Below are positions 26,870 to 36,836 of a DNA stretch of 64,000 nucleotides, piece by piece. The DNA lies in assembly GCF_000191045.1 (NCBI RefSeq), contig NC_015185.1, positions 372,001-436,000 of the forward strand. Reading direction: 5' to 3'. The notes under the pieces were generated by a model. The model was given only the letters and a program-made list of their open reading frames with translations, did not search any database and was not told the DNA's origin. Position numbers and translations under genes: made by a program. Position 1 is the first letter of the stretch. The number at the start of each line of letters is the position of its first letter. Source of the DNA: Desulfurobacterium thermolithotrophum DSM 11699 (GTDB lineage: Bacteria; Aquificota; Aquificia; Desulfurobacteriales; Desulfurobacteriaceae).

Positions 26870-27559
26870 ATGGCATTAATAGAACTTAAGAACATAAGAA
26901 AAGTCTATAAACAGGGTGAGCTACAAACAGAAGTTTTAAAAGGAATAGACCTTCAAATAGAAAAGGGTGAATTTGTTGCTATAATGGGGCCTTCTGGTTC
27001 TGGAAAGTCAACACTTATGTACATATTAGGTTGTCTTGATAAGCCTACTTCAGGAGAATACTACCTTAACGGTAAGAACGTTTTAGAGCTCTCAGATGAC
27101 GAACTTTCAAAAATAAGAGGTAAATATATTGGTTTTATTTTCCAAGCATTTTATTTAGTCCCTTATCTTACAGTTCTTGATAATGTAATTTTGCCTGTAG
27201 AGTATCTTGATCCGGCTTACAAGAAAAAGCTTTTCAAAAATAAATCTCCTGAAGAAAAGGGAAAAGAAATTCTTTCAAAACTTGGAATGAAAGAAAGAAT
27301 CTACTTTAAGCCTGATCAGCTTTCAGGTGGCCAAAAACAAAGAACGGCCATTGCCAGAGCTTTAATAAATTCTCCGGAAGTAATTCTTGCAGACGAACCA
27401 ACAGGACAGTTGGATTCAGCATCTGGAAAAGCTGTAATGGAAATATTTTCTAATCTTAACAAGGAAGGAAAAACCATAATTGTTGTTACTCATGATCCTG
27501 TTACGGCATCTTATGCAAAAAGAATTATTAAATTAGAAGATGGGAAGGTAGTTCAGTAA
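26870..27559 (+). CDS. MacB/LolD-type ABC transporter ATPase
   Basis: A 229-residue nucleotide-binding subunit. Walker A is GPSGSGKST (39-47), the signature is LSGGQKQR, Walker B is VILADEP, and the switch histidine is in VVTHDP. Length and the TGQLDSASG segment match the type VII (MacB/LolD/FtsE) class. In E. coli MacB this domain is fused to the permease; here it is a separate gene two bases before the first permease. Confidence 0.95.
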   Translation: MALIELKNIRKVYKQGELQTEVLKGIDLQIEKGEFVAIMGPSGSGKSTLMYILGCLDKPTSGEYYLNGKNVLELSDDELSKIRGKYIGFIFQAFYLVPYLTVLDNVILPVEYLDPAYKKKLFKNKSPEEKGKEILSKLGMKERIYFKPDQLSGGQKQRTAIARALINSPEVILADEPTGQLDSASGKAVMEIFSNLNKEGKTIIVVTHDPVTASYAKRIIKLEDGKVVQ

Positions 27560-27560
27560 A

Positions 27561-28751
27561 ATGATGAGTTTTTTTGTTAAGGATTTAATCCTTTCTTTGT
27601 TTTACAGTAAAACGAGAACTTTCTTTGCACTACTTGGAATAGTTTTTGGAGTATCCTCTGTTGTTTTAATTGTCTCAGCTATTGAAGGAAGTAATCTTCA
27701 AGCTAACAGAGTAATTAAAAAACTTGGTCCTGATTCTGTTCTTATTGTTTCTGGTAGTATAGGGAGTGGTCCTCGAGGAAGAACTAACAACCTTGAGTTA
27801 AAAGATGTAAAGAAAATTTCACATTTAGAAGGAATATTTGCTCTAACTTATGGAATTGTTAAACCAATGATGATTTCAAATATCCAAACTTCTAAGTTTT
27901 CTGCTGTTTTTGGTGTTGGAAAAAACTGGCTTCTTTCCTGGGATTACAAAATTGAAATGGGTAGAGGTTTTACATTAAATGATTTAAAAAACCTTAGAAA
28001 AGTTGCAGTTGTAGGACACGATGTTAGCGATTTCTTCTATCCTGGACAAAATCCAATAGGAAAAATTATTCTAATTGGAAAAACACCTTTTAAGATAATT
28101 GGAGTCTATAAGAGAAAAGGAAAAACTCCTAACGGACACAACCTTGATAATAGGGTTTTCATTCCCTATAGAGTTTTTGATAAAGTAGTAGAAAAGACGT
28201 TTAACAGAGTGTCTATTATAAGATTTAGAGTTCTTGATATTTCACAGTACGAAAAAATAGTCAAAGAAACAAGACAAATCTTATTGAAAAACCACAAGCC
28301 AGATGATTTTACAATAATAACTCCTGTTGTTGTTAAGAAGTTTCTTTCAATGCTTTCTGCAAGCTTTGCTCTATTTTTGGGAATAGCTTCAACTACAGCT
28401 CTTGTAGTAGGCGGTTTTGTTCTCTCTTCTATTTTTTACATAAATGTTTATGTGAGACAGTGGGAGATTGGTCTGAGAAGAGCCTTAGGAGCAACTAAAA
28501 AAGCTGTTTTATTAAGAATTCTCTTTGAAAGTGTCGTTATATCAGTTGTTGCTGCTTTCATTGGAAGTTTCGTTGGTTATTTAGCAGTTCACTACATTTT
28601 GCCGCTTCTTAACGTTCCGGTAGTTTATCCAGTAAAAGCCTTTTTCTTAGCTACGATATTCTCAATTATCGTCGGTCTTCTTGCTGCTTATTTCCCTGCT
28701 AAAAAAGCTTCTCTCTTTGAACCTGTAAAAGCCTTAAAAACGAAGGTGTAG
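27561..28751 (+). CDS. MacB-type ABC permease, first copy
   Basis: A 396-residue FtsX/MacB permease. One transmembrane helix lies at about 22-42, followed by a large periplasmic MacB_PCD domain (about 43-255) and three C-terminal helices (about 270-390). RRALGA before a helix is the coupling motif typical of this family. Next to a second, related permease it probably forms a heterodimer served by the ATPase at 26870. Confidence 0.92.
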   Translation: MMSFFVKDLILSLFYSKTRTFFALLGIVFGVSSVVLIVSAIEGSNLQANRVIKKLGPDSVLIVSGSIGSGPRGRTNNLELKDVKKISHLEGIFALTYGIVKPMMISNIQTSKFSAVFGVGKNWLLSWDYKIEMGRGFTLNDLKNLRKVAVVGHDVSDFFYPGQNPIGKIILIGKTPFKIIGVYKRKGKTPNGHNLDNRVFIPYRVFDKVVEKTFNRVSIIRFRVLDISQYEKIVKETRQILLKNHKPDDFTIITPVVVKKFLSMLSASFALFLGIASTTALVVGGFVLSSIFYINVYVRQWEIGLRRALGATKKAVLLRILFESVVISVVAAFIGSFVGYLAVHYILPLLNVPVVYPVKAFFLATIFSIIVGLLAAYFPAKKASLFEPVKALKTKV

Positions 28752-28752
28752 A

Positions 28753-29946
28753 ATGGCTGTTAGATCTCTTGTTGCTTACTTTAAAGAAAATAAAAAGAGA
28801 ATGATTTTATCTGTGATAGGAGTAGCAATAGGAGTTTTTTCTCTTACTTTCATGATGGGAATTACAGGAGCTTTGAAACAACAGGTTTTAAAAGCTCTTG
28901 GAAATCTTGGTTCAGATGTCATTGCTGTAATTCCAGGAGAAGTTAAAAACCTTGGTGGTAGAACTATTCAGCTCTCATTTTATCCAACTTTAACTTTAAA
29001 AGATGCAGAAGCAATTAAGGAAAAATGTCCTTCTGTTAAAGCAGTTTCTCCGTATAAACAGGTAAGTCCCAACGTACACTACGGTGGAAAATCGGTAAAG
29101 GCAGATGTGTTTGGAGTAAATTCTGAATATATAGAAATTGCAGGTTACACACCCTTATGTGGCAGATTCTTAACAAAAGAAGACATAGAGGAAATTTCTC
29201 AAGTAGCTGTTATAGGAATAGATGTTGCAAAAGAGCTCTACAACAAAACTTGTCCTGTTGGAAAAGTAATCTACCTTTTTAATGCTCCTTACAAAATTGT
29301 TGGAGTTATGGAAAAAAGGGGTACAGACCTAAGTGGAGAAAATCTTGACGAAAGAGTTTACATTCCAATAACTTCTGCTGTTAAGAGAATCTCAAACGTT
29401 GATTACATTGATGGAATCTATGTTCTGCCGTTTTCTCCAGATCTTATTCCTGAAACAATAAAAGAAGTAGAAGGACTTTTACTCAAGAGACATGGAAAAA
29501 AAGATTTCACAATAAGTAGATATGAAGATGTAGTAAACACAAAAAAACAGGCAATAGAAATCTTTTCAAAGCTCTCAATAATTGTTGCGGTTATAGCTTT
29601 TAGTGTGGGAGCTCTTGGAATACTGGCTGTCATGACACTCTCTGTTTATGAAAGATTAATAGAAATTGGAATCAGAAGAACCTTTGGCGCCACAAGATTT
29701 GATATTTTTAAACAATTTCTCATCGAATCAACTGTCTTGTCTTTATTAGGAGCTTTTTTTGGAATAGTTACTGCTCTTTTAGTAGTTACTCTAATATCAA
29801 AAATAGCCGGTTGGGTAGTTTACATACCTCTTAAAGGAGCAATAATATCTTCCATACTTTCCATACTTATAGGTCTTCTATCAGGAATCTATCCTGCAAT
29901 CAGAGCAACCTCCTTTGAGCCGAAAGAAGTTTTGAGAGAAGTGTAA
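28753..29946 (+). CDS. MacB-type ABC permease, second copy
   Basis: A 397-residue paralogue of the preceding permease with the same layout: a first helix (about 17-37), a periplasmic domain (about 40-265) and three late helices. The coupling motif is RRTFGATRFD. It starts two bases after its partner stops. The set TolC-adaptor-ATPase-permease-permease predicts an export or mechanotransmission machine for a lipid, peptide or small molecule; the substrate cannot be read from sequence. Confidence 0.92.
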   Translation: MAVRSLVAYFKENKKRMILSVIGVAIGVFSLTFMMGITGALKQQVLKALGNLGSDVIAVIPGEVKNLGGRTIQLSFYPTLTLKDAEAIKEKCPSVKAVSPYKQVSPNVHYGGKSVKADVFGVNSEYIEIAGYTPLCGRFLTKEDIEEISQVAVIGIDVAKELYNKTCPVGKVIYLFNAPYKIVGVMEKRGTDLSGENLDERVYIPITSAVKRISNVDYIDGIYVLPFSPDLIPETIKEVEGLLLKRHGKKDFTISRYEDVVNTKKQAIEIFSKLSIIVAVIAFSVGALGILAVMTLSVYERLIEIGIRRTFGATRFDIFKQFLIESTVLSLLGAFFGIVTALLVVTLISKIAGWVVYIPLKGAIISSILSILIGLLSGIYPAIRATSFEPKEVLREV

Positions 29947-30045
29947 AAACGTATCAGAGACTATGTTATTGTTTTTGTTAGCGTTGAGGGTATGGATTGG
30001 CTTATATTTTAAATCTAAACTCTTAGCTTAGGGAGGGTATATACG

Positions 30046-30948
30046 TTGGCTGTGAAAACGATTATTGACTTTATAGTGAATTTATCTTCTTACATTAAAG
30101 CCTTTGGTTATGGTCTTCCCTCTATTGATGTTTCGGTTTATAGAAGTAGAGTGAATAGCTCTGGAGAAGCTTTAGAGCACTTTGTAAGAGATATGTTTGC
30201 TGGAACCTATAATTTAGAGTCAGAGAGTGAAAAAATAAAGATCTTTAGTGAGGTTTTTTCTTATTTAGGGAATCAAAATAATCCTCCTGACCTGATGATT
30301 AAAGGTGGCGATGCTGTTGAAGTTAAGAAAATAGAATCGGACGGTTTGAGGAAGAAAATACCTCTTAATAGCTCTTATCCCAAGAATAAATTGTATAGGA
30401 CAGATCCGAGAATAACAAATAGTTGTAGGAAGGCTGAGGATTGGGAGGAAAAAGATCTTATTTACTCCATAGGAGTAGTAAAAAGAATGCTCATTCATAG
30501 ACTTTATATGATTTATGGAGATTTATATGCTGCAGATAAAGAAGTTTACGAGAGATGTTTTAACGTTATAAAGAAAGCTGTTAAGCACTCATTGACAGAT
30601 ATTGGGTTAGAAATGAAGAAAACGAAAGAACTGGCAAAAATAGATAGGGTAGACCCTTTAGGTATTACCGATTTAAGAATTCGCGGAATGTGGAATATCC
30701 TTTCTCCTAAGGGAACTTTTGGTGATATAAATGGGATAGAGGAATTTAAAGATGAGAATAACAAAGTTTTGATTCTTTTGAGGAAAGAAAAACTGCAAAG
30801 GATTTTACAGGAAACAGAAGAGGAGATCTTGGAAAAATATTTTGAACTGAGGGAGGAAGGGTTTATTAGGGAAAGGTCGCTAAAGGTGAAGAACCCAGCT
30901 AATCCTGCAAGTATAATAGATTCTACTCTTATTGTGTTGAAGATGTAG
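30046..30948 (+). CDS. NgoPII-family type II restriction endonuclease (probably GGCC)
   Basis: A 300-residue PD-(D/E)xK nuclease. The catalytic core reads NNPPDLMIKGGD followed by AVEVKK, giving D82, E92 and K94. A glutamate-bearing helix lies upstream (GEALEHF, 40-46). Overall layout matches the NgoPII (GGCC) restriction family. The TTG start at 30046 follows GGGAGGG by 8 bases; a GTG at 30052 is also possible. It is immediately followed by a C5 methyltransferase of matching specificity. The pair interrupts otherwise housekeeping surroundings and uses GGG/AGG-rich codons more than its neighbours, which suggests acquisition. Confidence 0.85.
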   Translation: MAVKTIIDFIVNLSSYIKAFGYGLPSIDVSVYRSRVNSSGEALEHFVRDMFAGTYNLESESEKIKIFSEVFSYLGNQNNPPDLMIKGGDAVEVKKIESDGLRKKIPLNSSYPKNKLYRTDPRITNSCRKAEDWEEKDLIYSIGVVKRMLIHRLYMIYGDLYAADKEVYERCFNVIKKAVKHSLTDIGLEMKKTKELAKIDRVDPLGITDLRIRGMWNILSPKGTFGDINGIEEFKDENNKVLILLRKEKLQRILQETEEEILEKYFELREEGFIRERSLKVKNPANPASIIDSTLIVLKM

Positions 30949-30958
30949 TGGAGGATAA

Positions 30959-31987
30959 ATGGAGATAGTGTCTCTGTTTTCAGGTTGTGGAGGATTAGAC
31001 TTAGGTTTTGAATTAGCTGGTTTTTCCATTGTTTGGGCGAATGATAATGATAAAGATGTTTGGGAAACTTATACGAGAAACTTTCCGGGGACTTATTTGG
31101 ACAAGAGGGACTTGAGAGTTATTCCTGTTTCTGATATTCCAGATTGCGTGGGAATAATAGGGGGACCTCCTTGTCAAAGCTGGAGCGAGGCTGGTAATAG
31201 GAAGGGAATTGAAGATGAAAGAGGAAGATTAGTTCTAAACTATATAGACATAATCTCAAGAAAAAGACCTTATTTCTTTTTATTTGAGAATGTTGCTGGA
31301 ATCTTGCATAGGAGACATAAAAAAGCTTTTAATCTTATACTAACTTCCTTAGAGAAAGCTGGTTATGATATTTATTATAAGTTAATAGATACCTATGACT
31401 ACTTAGTTCCTCAAAATAGAAAAAGGGTTTTCATAATTGGTTTTAGAAAGGATCTTCAAATTAGTTACTCTTTCCCTAAACCTTTTGACCGGAAAAAGAC
31501 ACTACGGGATGCGATATACGATTTAAAAGATAACGTTGTTGAACCTCTTGAGAAAAACAGGCATAATCCGAAGGTTATTGTTCCAAATCATGAATACTAT
31601 ATTGGTTCATTTTCCTCTATTTATATGTCAAGAAATAGGGTAAGGTCATGGAATGAGCCTTCTTTCACTATTCAAGCAAGTGGAAGGCATGCACCTATTC
31701 ATCCTCAGGCGAATAAAATGATAAAGGTTTCAAAAGATAAATATATTTTTGACCCAGAATCGCCTTATCCTTATCGCAGGTTATCGGTAAGAGAGTGTGC
31801 AAGAATTCAAACTTTTCCTGACGATTTTATTTTTGTGTATGAGAAATTGGACGCTGGCTATAAAATGATAGGTAATGCAGTTCCAGTAAAATTAGCAGAA
31901 ATTTTAGCTGTTTCTATCAAGGAAACACTGCGAAGAAAAATTGGAAAAGAGAGAACAAAAATCTTGTTGCCTCTTTTTCTTGCGTAA
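30959..31987 (+). CDS. DNA (cytosine-5) methyltransferase, M.HaeIII/NgoPII-like
   Basis: A 342-residue C5 methyltransferase with all main motifs: FSGCGGLDLGF (I), GGPPCQSW with catalytic C72 (IV), FENVAG (VI), QNRKRVFIIGFR (VIII), RRLSVRECARIQ (IX) and GNAVP (X). The target-recognition region, with SRNRVRSWNEPSFTIQASGR, closely resembles M.HaeIII as I remember it, so GGCC methylation is likely. It would protect the chromosome against the nuclease encoded 10 bases upstream. It converges on ftsY with an 8-base gap. Confidence 0.93.
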   Translation: MEIVSLFSGCGGLDLGFELAGFSIVWANDNDKDVWETYTRNFPGTYLDKRDLRVIPVSDIPDCVGIIGGPPCQSWSEAGNRKGIEDERGRLVLNYIDIISRKRPYFFLFENVAGILHRRHKKAFNLILTSLEKAGYDIYYKLIDTYDYLVPQNRKRVFIIGFRKDLQISYSFPKPFDRKKTLRDAIYDLKDNVVEPLEKNRHNPKVIVPNHEYYIGSFSSIYMSRNRVRSWNEPSFTIQASGRHAPIHPQANKMIKVSKDKYIFDPESPYPYRRLSVRECARIQTFPDDFIFVYEKLDAGYKMIGNAVPVKLAEILAVSIKETLRRKIGKERTKILLPLFLA

Positions 31988-31994
31988 TTCTAAG

Positions 31995-33416
31995 TTACTC
32001 TTTTTCAACTTCAAACAATCCCTCAACGAACTCCTTAGGGTCAAACTTCCTTAGGTCCTCTATTTTTTCTCCTATGCCTACAAGTTTTATAGGTATTTTC
32101 AGATCGTTACAGATGGCGATGACGATTCCTCCCTTAGCGGTTCCGTCAAGCTTTGTGAGAGCTATGCCTGTTACATCTGTAATTTCCTTAAAAGCTCTTG
32201 CCTGGGAGATTGCATTCTGGCCTGTGTTTGCATCAAGTACCAATAAAATCTCAGCAGGCTGTCCTGGAAACTCTCTTCCAATAACTTTTTTGATCTTATG
32301 GATTTCCTTCATCAACCTGTCTTTATTGTGAAGCCTTCCTGCAGTATCGACTATGAGAATATCATCTCCCTTTGCTTTTACACTCTGTATTGCATCAAAG
32401 ACAACGGCTGCTGGATCTGTTCCCTCTTGTCCTTTTATGATTCTTACTCCTGCTCTTTCAGCCCAGACTTCAAGCTGTTCAATGGCTGCTGCTCTGAAAG
32501 TATCCCCTGCTGCAAGGACTACACAGTAACCTTTCTCTTTTAGCTGTTTTGCAAGTTTTCCAATTGTTGTTGTCTTTCCAACACCGTTAACGCCAAGAAC
32601 AAGGATGACAGAGGGTTTTTCTGAAATATTGAAAGAACCTCTGCACTTTGAAAGCATCTCTTTAAGTTTTCCTTTGAGGAGCTCAAGAAGCTGGTCGGAG
32701 CTTTTGATTTTTCTCTTCTTTGCCTCATTTCTCAAGTAGTCTATTAACTCTAAAGTTGTATTTACACCAACATCAGCAAGGATAAGCTTTTCTTCCAGCT
32801 CTTCAAAAAGAGATTCATCTACTTCTCTACCTTTAAAAGCTGAAAGACCTAAAGCGTCTCTAGTTTTCTTTAAACCTTCTTTAAAGCTCTTTAGTAGTTT
32901 TGAACCGGAAAGTCCCAGTTTTTCCTCAAGTTCTCTCTTTTTAACCATAAATTCCAGCTTGTAGTTTTCAGGAACTTTTTCCTCAATCTCTTTGAGTGCT
33001 TTGTAAGCCAAGTCGTAGACTTCCTCTTTTGTGTAGATGGAAGCAATGTAGTAGTTTGAAAGAAAAGAAAGAGTAGAATCTTGGCTATTTCTGGCTACAT
33101 CGTAAAGGTTTCTTGCTTTTTGAAGATTTCCTTTATATTCCTCAACAATTCCTAGTAAAAATGAAGCGTACTCTTTACCAAGCTTTTCTTCGACTTTTGG
33201 TATGAATGGTTCAATTTCTCTAAAGATTGCAAAGCTTTTTATCTTTTTAACAACAGTATCTAATAATTCTCCATTACTGTAAATAAGCGTATTAATAATA
33301 GCTTCTGGAGCTTTTCTTTCATCCTTTTCTGCAAGCTTTAACCACTTCTCTGGTTGATAAGGATTTTTCTTTAGCTCATCTTCAAGCTTTGGTTTTCTTC
33401 TAAAAAATCCAAACAT
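31995..33416 (-). CDS. ftsY: Signal recognition particle receptor FtsY with TPR-like N-terminal domain
   Basis: A 473-residue SRP receptor. The NG core occupies the last 300 residues: G1 LGVNGVGKTTT, DTFRAAA, DTAGR and TKLDGTAKGG. The first 170 or so residues after MFGFFRRK are helical and look like two or three TPR repeats (for example ARNLYDVARNSQ...NYYIASIYTKE), replacing the acidic A domain of E. coli FtsY. The ATG at 33416 follows GGAGTGGAG and is preferred to the start 33 bases upstream, which would overlap coaBC further. It targets ribosomes making membrane proteins. Confidence 0.93.
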   Translation of the reverse strand: MFGFFRRKPKLEDELKKNPYQPEKWLKLAEKDERKAPEAIINTLIYSNGELLDTVVKKIKSFAIFREIEPFIPKVEEKLGKEYASFLLGIVEEYKGNLQKARNLYDVARNSQDSTLSFLSNYYIASIYTKEEVYDLAYKALKEIEEKVPENYKLEFMVKKRELEEKLGLSGSKLLKSFKEGLKKTRDALGLSAFKGREVDESLFEELEEKLILADVGVNTTLELIDYLRNEAKKRKIKSSDQLLELLKGKLKEMLSKCRGSFNISEKPSVILVLGVNGVGKTTTIGKLAKQLKEKGYCVVLAAGDTFRAAAIEQLEVWAERAGVRIIKGQEGTDPAAVVFDAIQSVKAKGDDILIVDTAGRLHNKDRLMKEIHKIKKVIGREFPGQPAEILLVLDANTGQNAISQARAFKEITDVTGIALTKLDGTAKGGIVIAICNDLKIPIKLVGIGEKIEDLRKFDPKEFVEGLFEVEKE

Positions 33417-33420
33417 TTCT

Positions 33421-34614
33421 TTACTCCACTCCTTTAAAGAAGTTTTCATAAATGAGTTGAACTATTTTAATAGAAACTTCTTCTTTAGAACCTGAAATTA
33501 AAAATTCTCCTTTTCTCGTTATAAAGAAGATTTCCGTCTTGTCACTACCAAATATTCCCTTTTTAACGTCATTTGCAACTATTGCGTCAAGGTTTTTCTT
33601 TTCGATTTTCTTCCTTGCATTTTCAAACAAACTCTCTGTCTCTGCTGCAAATCCAATCACGATCTGTCCATTTCTTTTTCTTTCACCTATAAGTTTTAAG
33701 ATGTCCGGTGTTCTTTCAAGTTCGAGTATTAACTTCTTTTCCGACTTTTTGATTTTTTTCTCTTCTCTCTTTATCGGTCTATAGTCACCAATTGCTGCAG
33801 CCGAAATGTAGATATCGGCATCCTTTGTAGCTTCAAGAACGACTCCTTTCATCTCTTCAACTGTTTCGACATCTATTCTCTTTATACCGTAAGGCGTTCT
33901 AAGGTGGGTTTTTCCCGTTATCAGTGTTACTTCAGCTCCTGCACCTCTTGCGGCTTTTGCAAGCGCAAAGCCCATCTTACCGGAAGAGGGATTTGAGATA
34001 AACCTAACGGGGTCTATGTACTCCCTTGTGGCTCCAGCAGTTACAACCACTTTTTTACCTTTTAGCAGTTTGGGAATAAACCAGTATGAGGCAGCATCCA
34101 GAATATCTTCGACCTCGGCAAGTCTTCCTTTTCCTTCTTCTTTACATGCAAGAAAGCCACGACCTGGTTCAACAATTTCATATCCCAGTTGTTTTAGTTT
34201 TTTCAGATTTTCCTGAGTTACTGGGTTTTCATACATCCTGACATTCATTGCAGGACAGATAATTCCCTTTCCGAAACAGAGTGCAAGATCTGTAACAGGA
34301 TTATCAGCGATACCACAGGCAATTTTTGCAATTGTGTTTGCTGTTGACGGAGCGACGATGAACAGTTCTCCCCAGGCAGATAGAGATGTGTGTCTTATCT
34401 CTACGGTGTCTTCAGGAATGGTTTCATAGTACACTGGATATTCAGAAAGTGTCTGAAGTGTAAGCTTAGATACAAACTTTAATGCAGAAGGAGTCATTGC
34501 AACTTTAACTTCTGCTCCAGCTTTTTGAAGTTTTCTTAAAATTTCTACAGCTTTATAAGCAGCTATACTTCCGGTTATTCCTAAAACAATTTTTCTATTC
34601 CTTAGAATTTCCAC
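33421..34614 (-). CDS. coaBC: Bifunctional phosphopantothenoylcysteine decarboxylase/synthase CoaBC
   Basis: A 397-residue coenzyme A enzyme. The CoaC half (about 1-180) is a flavin decarboxylase with GSIAAYKA, the catalytic histidine in IRHTSLS, and the substrate motif PAMNVRMYENPVTQ. The CoaB half (about 185-397) joins cysteine to 4-phosphopantothenate, shown by TAGATREYIDPVRFISNPSSG and AAAIGDYRP. It starts at GTG behind AGGAG, and its first codons overlap the end of the CLC gene. Confidence 0.96.
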   Translation of the reverse strand: MEILRNRKIVLGITGSIAAYKAVEILRKLQKAGAEVKVAMTPSALKFVSKLTLQTLSEYPVYYETIPEDTVEIRHTSLSAWGELFIVAPSTANTIAKIACGIADNPVTDLALCFGKGIICPAMNVRMYENPVTQENLKKLKQLGYEIVEPGRGFLACKEEGKGRLAEVEDILDAASYWFIPKLLKGKKVVVTAGATREYIDPVRFISNPSSGKMGFALAKAARGAGAEVTLITGKTHLRTPYGIKRIDVETVEEMKGVVLEATKDADIYISAAAIGDYRPIKREEKKIKKSEKKLILELERTPDILKLIGERKRNGQIVIGFAAETESLFENARKKIEKKNLDAIVANDVKKGIFGSDKTEIFFITRKGEFLISGSKEEVSIKIVQLIYENFFKGVE

Positions 34615-35923
34615 TCTTTTCTCCTGCCATAGGTTTAAGTTTCATTTCTTGTCCTAAGTAAAGACAGAAACCAAAACTTGTAGTATAGCTCGTAATTATT
34701 GCAGCTGTCATAGGAATTACAACATCGGCATGAGTCATTTCTGTAATCATGACAATTGCAGCTAATGGTGTTTTTGCTCCAGCTGCTAATGCTGCTCCCA
34801 TTCCAGCAAGAGTGAAAACAACTATTTGGTCAGGAAATATATGTCCAAACATATTTCCGACCGCTGCTCCAATGAGTAAGTTTGGCAAAATGATTCCTCC
34901 GGGAATTCCAAAGGAGAGAGTAAAACTTGTAACAATAATAACGCATAAGATAACTACTATATCTACTAAAATAGGAAAAGGGATTTGTGCCAGTTTTGAA
35001 ATTATTCCCATGTGGGCTGGAGTGGAAAGAAAATCTACATCGTGAGTAGTTAAGTAAAGAATGAGTAAAAAGGGAAGCGCAAGAGAAGTTCCTATTAAAG
35101 GTCTATCTTTTGAGGAAAAGTACTTTGAAGTACAGGAAGCTGTATGGAAAACAAAAGTATAAAGGTAAATAAGCAGACTTATTACTAGTCCCATTACAAC
35201 GATATAGGGAATAATTTGCAAACTCCACTCTGGATTTTTTGTAAGATAGATAAACGCGCTTTCTCCTCTGAAAAAGGAAAATGTAAGATAGCTGACAATG
35301 GAAGCAATAATCATAGGAACAAAAGGTCTATAGTCAAGGTTGTACATCTCTTCAAGTTCCATAGCAAAAATAGCACTTCCAAGAGGTGCTTTTAGGAGAG
35401 CTCCGGTAAAAGCTCCACCGCCGATAAGCCCTAAGAGAGGTTTGTATTTCTTACCCAGTCCGTAGGCTTTACCGAGCCACTCACCAATGGCCACTCCGAT
35501 GTAAAAGGAAGGACCTTCCCTTCCGGCAATAAAACCACCTGAGAGAACGAGTGTTGAGGTTATCAGTTTGAGTATCACTGAGCGGACAGGAATGTATATT
35601 TTTGTCTTCAGATGAAGAATTGAATAACCAATTCCGGGACCTCCAATCGATGAATCTACTGTTAGAGCATACCCAACCAATACCGATACAACAAGTGGGT
35701 ACAGAAAAAGAAAAGGAAGATTTGAGGAGAGGAAGTTGTTGAGATTAACTATTACTATATCCATCAATGAAGCAATAGAACCAGTAACGATGCCAACTGC
35801 AAAAGCAAAGGGAATCCATCTCCCAAAGAAATGGGAGATGGTGGAGATATCAAACCTGTGAATAAGATTTGTCTGTGCACACCCTTTTAAGTAATCCTTT
35901 ATGTCCGGAAGTTTATCCCTCAA
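34595..35923 (-). CDS. CLC-family chloride transporter or channel
   Basis: A 442-residue membrane protein with the CLC fold of about 18 helices. The gating glutamate motif GREGP is present (E136). GGPGI near residue 94 and a late FGIPGG correspond to the ion-binding loops. The internal proton-glutamate region reads FAMELEEMY and cannot be aligned by eye with certainty, so exchanger or channel mode stays open. No C-terminal CBS domains are present. The start is a TTG at 35923 behind GGAGG that overlaps the htpX stop. Confidence 0.9.
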   Translation of the reverse strand: MRDKLPDIKDYLKGCAQTNLIHRFDISTISHFFGRWIPFAFAVGIVTGSIASLMDIVIVNLNNFLSSNLPFLFLYPLVVSVLVGYALTVDSSIGGPGIGYSILHLKTKIYIPVRSVILKLITSTLVLSGGFIAGREGPSFYIGVAIGEWLGKAYGLGKKYKPLLGLIGGGAFTGALLKAPLGSAIFAMELEEMYNLDYRPFVPMIIASIVSYLTFSFFRGESAFIYLTKNPEWSLQIIPYIVVMGLVISLLIYLYTFVFHTASCTSKYFSSKDRPLIGTSLALPFLLILYLTTHDVDFLSTPAHMGIISKLAQIPFPILVDIVVILCVIIVTSFTLSFGIPGGIILPNLLIGAAVGNMFGHIFPDQIVVFTLAGMGAALAAGAKTPLAAIVMITEMTHADVVIPMTAAIITSYTTSFGFCLYLGQEMKLKPMAGEKSGNSKE

Positions 35924-35927
35924 TCAA

Positions 35928-36836
35928 TTACCACCTCCACAAGGTCTCTCTAATTCTGCCAAAGAGTCTCTTAGCAAGCTCTAAAAGTCTCCTTACTCTT
36001 TCTTCTGTTGGTGGGTGGGTAGAGAATAAAGCTGCTATTGTATCTCCTTTTAATGGATTAACAATAAAGAGATGACTTGTTGCTGGATTTACTTCTGCTT
36101 TAGCTATTTCTGGTGGGATTCTCATAGAGTACTCTTCAAGTTTTTTAAGTGCACTTGCAAGAGCTTCCGGTTTACCTGAAATCATGCCTCCTGTTTCGTC
36201 TGCCTTGTATTCTCTTGATCTTGAGATTGCCATCTGGATGAGAGTTGCAGCAATAGGTGCAAGAATTACCATTAGAATTGTACCTATTACTTCAGCCCAG
36301 CTACCATCTTCCTCTTCTCTCCTTGCTCCTCCAAAAAGGAGAAACCACTGAGCCATATTTGCTAAGGTTGTAATTGCACCACCAATTGTTGCTGCGACTG
36401 CTTGAATGAGAGTGTCTCTATTCTTGATATGAGCAATTTCATGAGCAAGTACTCCTTCAAGCTCATCTTGATCAAGGAGCTCTACAATTTTTGGAGTTAC
36501 AACAACTACTCCATTTTCTGGATTTCTACCTGTTGCAAATGCATTTGGAACATCCATAGGAGCAATACCAACCTTAGGTTTTGGAATACCTGCATTCTTT
36601 GCAAGTTTTTCAACTATCTCATGAAGAACAGGAGCATCTTCTTTTTCAAGGAGTCTTACTCCATACATTGATAAAACTATTTTGTCTGAAAAATACCAAC
36701 TTCCAAAGTTCATTATAGCTGCCATAAATAGAGCAATAACCATTCCAACATTTCCACCAAGAAGCTTTCCAAAAACAAGCAACATTCCCGTTAAAAGACC
36801 AAGTAATATAGTAGTTTTCAGTGTATTCCAATTCAT
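35928..36836 (-). CDS. htpX: Membrane zinc protease HtpX
   Basis: A 302-residue M48 peptidase of the inner membrane. Two N-terminal transmembrane helices (about 8-25 and 30-48) are followed by the zinc motif HEIAH (H132, E133, H136) and a further hydrophobic pair (about 145-165 and 180-205). The third zinc ligand is probably the glutamate in YKADETGG. HtpX degrades misfolded membrane proteins, usually under heat or membrane stress. A GGAGGAAGAC ribosome binding site precedes the ATG. Confidence 0.95.
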   Translation of the reverse strand: MNWNTLKTTILLGLLTGMLLVFGKLLGGNVGMVIALFMAAIMNFGSWYFSDKIVLSMYGVRLLEKEDAPVLHEIVEKLAKNAGIPKPKVGIAPMDVPNAFATGRNPENGVVVVTPKIVELLDQDELEGVLAHEIAHIKNRDTLIQAVAATIGGAITTLANMAQWFLLFGGARREEEDGSWAEVIGTILMVILAPIAATLIQMAISRSREYKADETGGMISGKPEALASALKKLEEYSMRIPPEIAKAEVNPATSHLFIVNPLKGDTIAALFSTHPPTEERVRRLLELAKRLFGRIRETLWRW

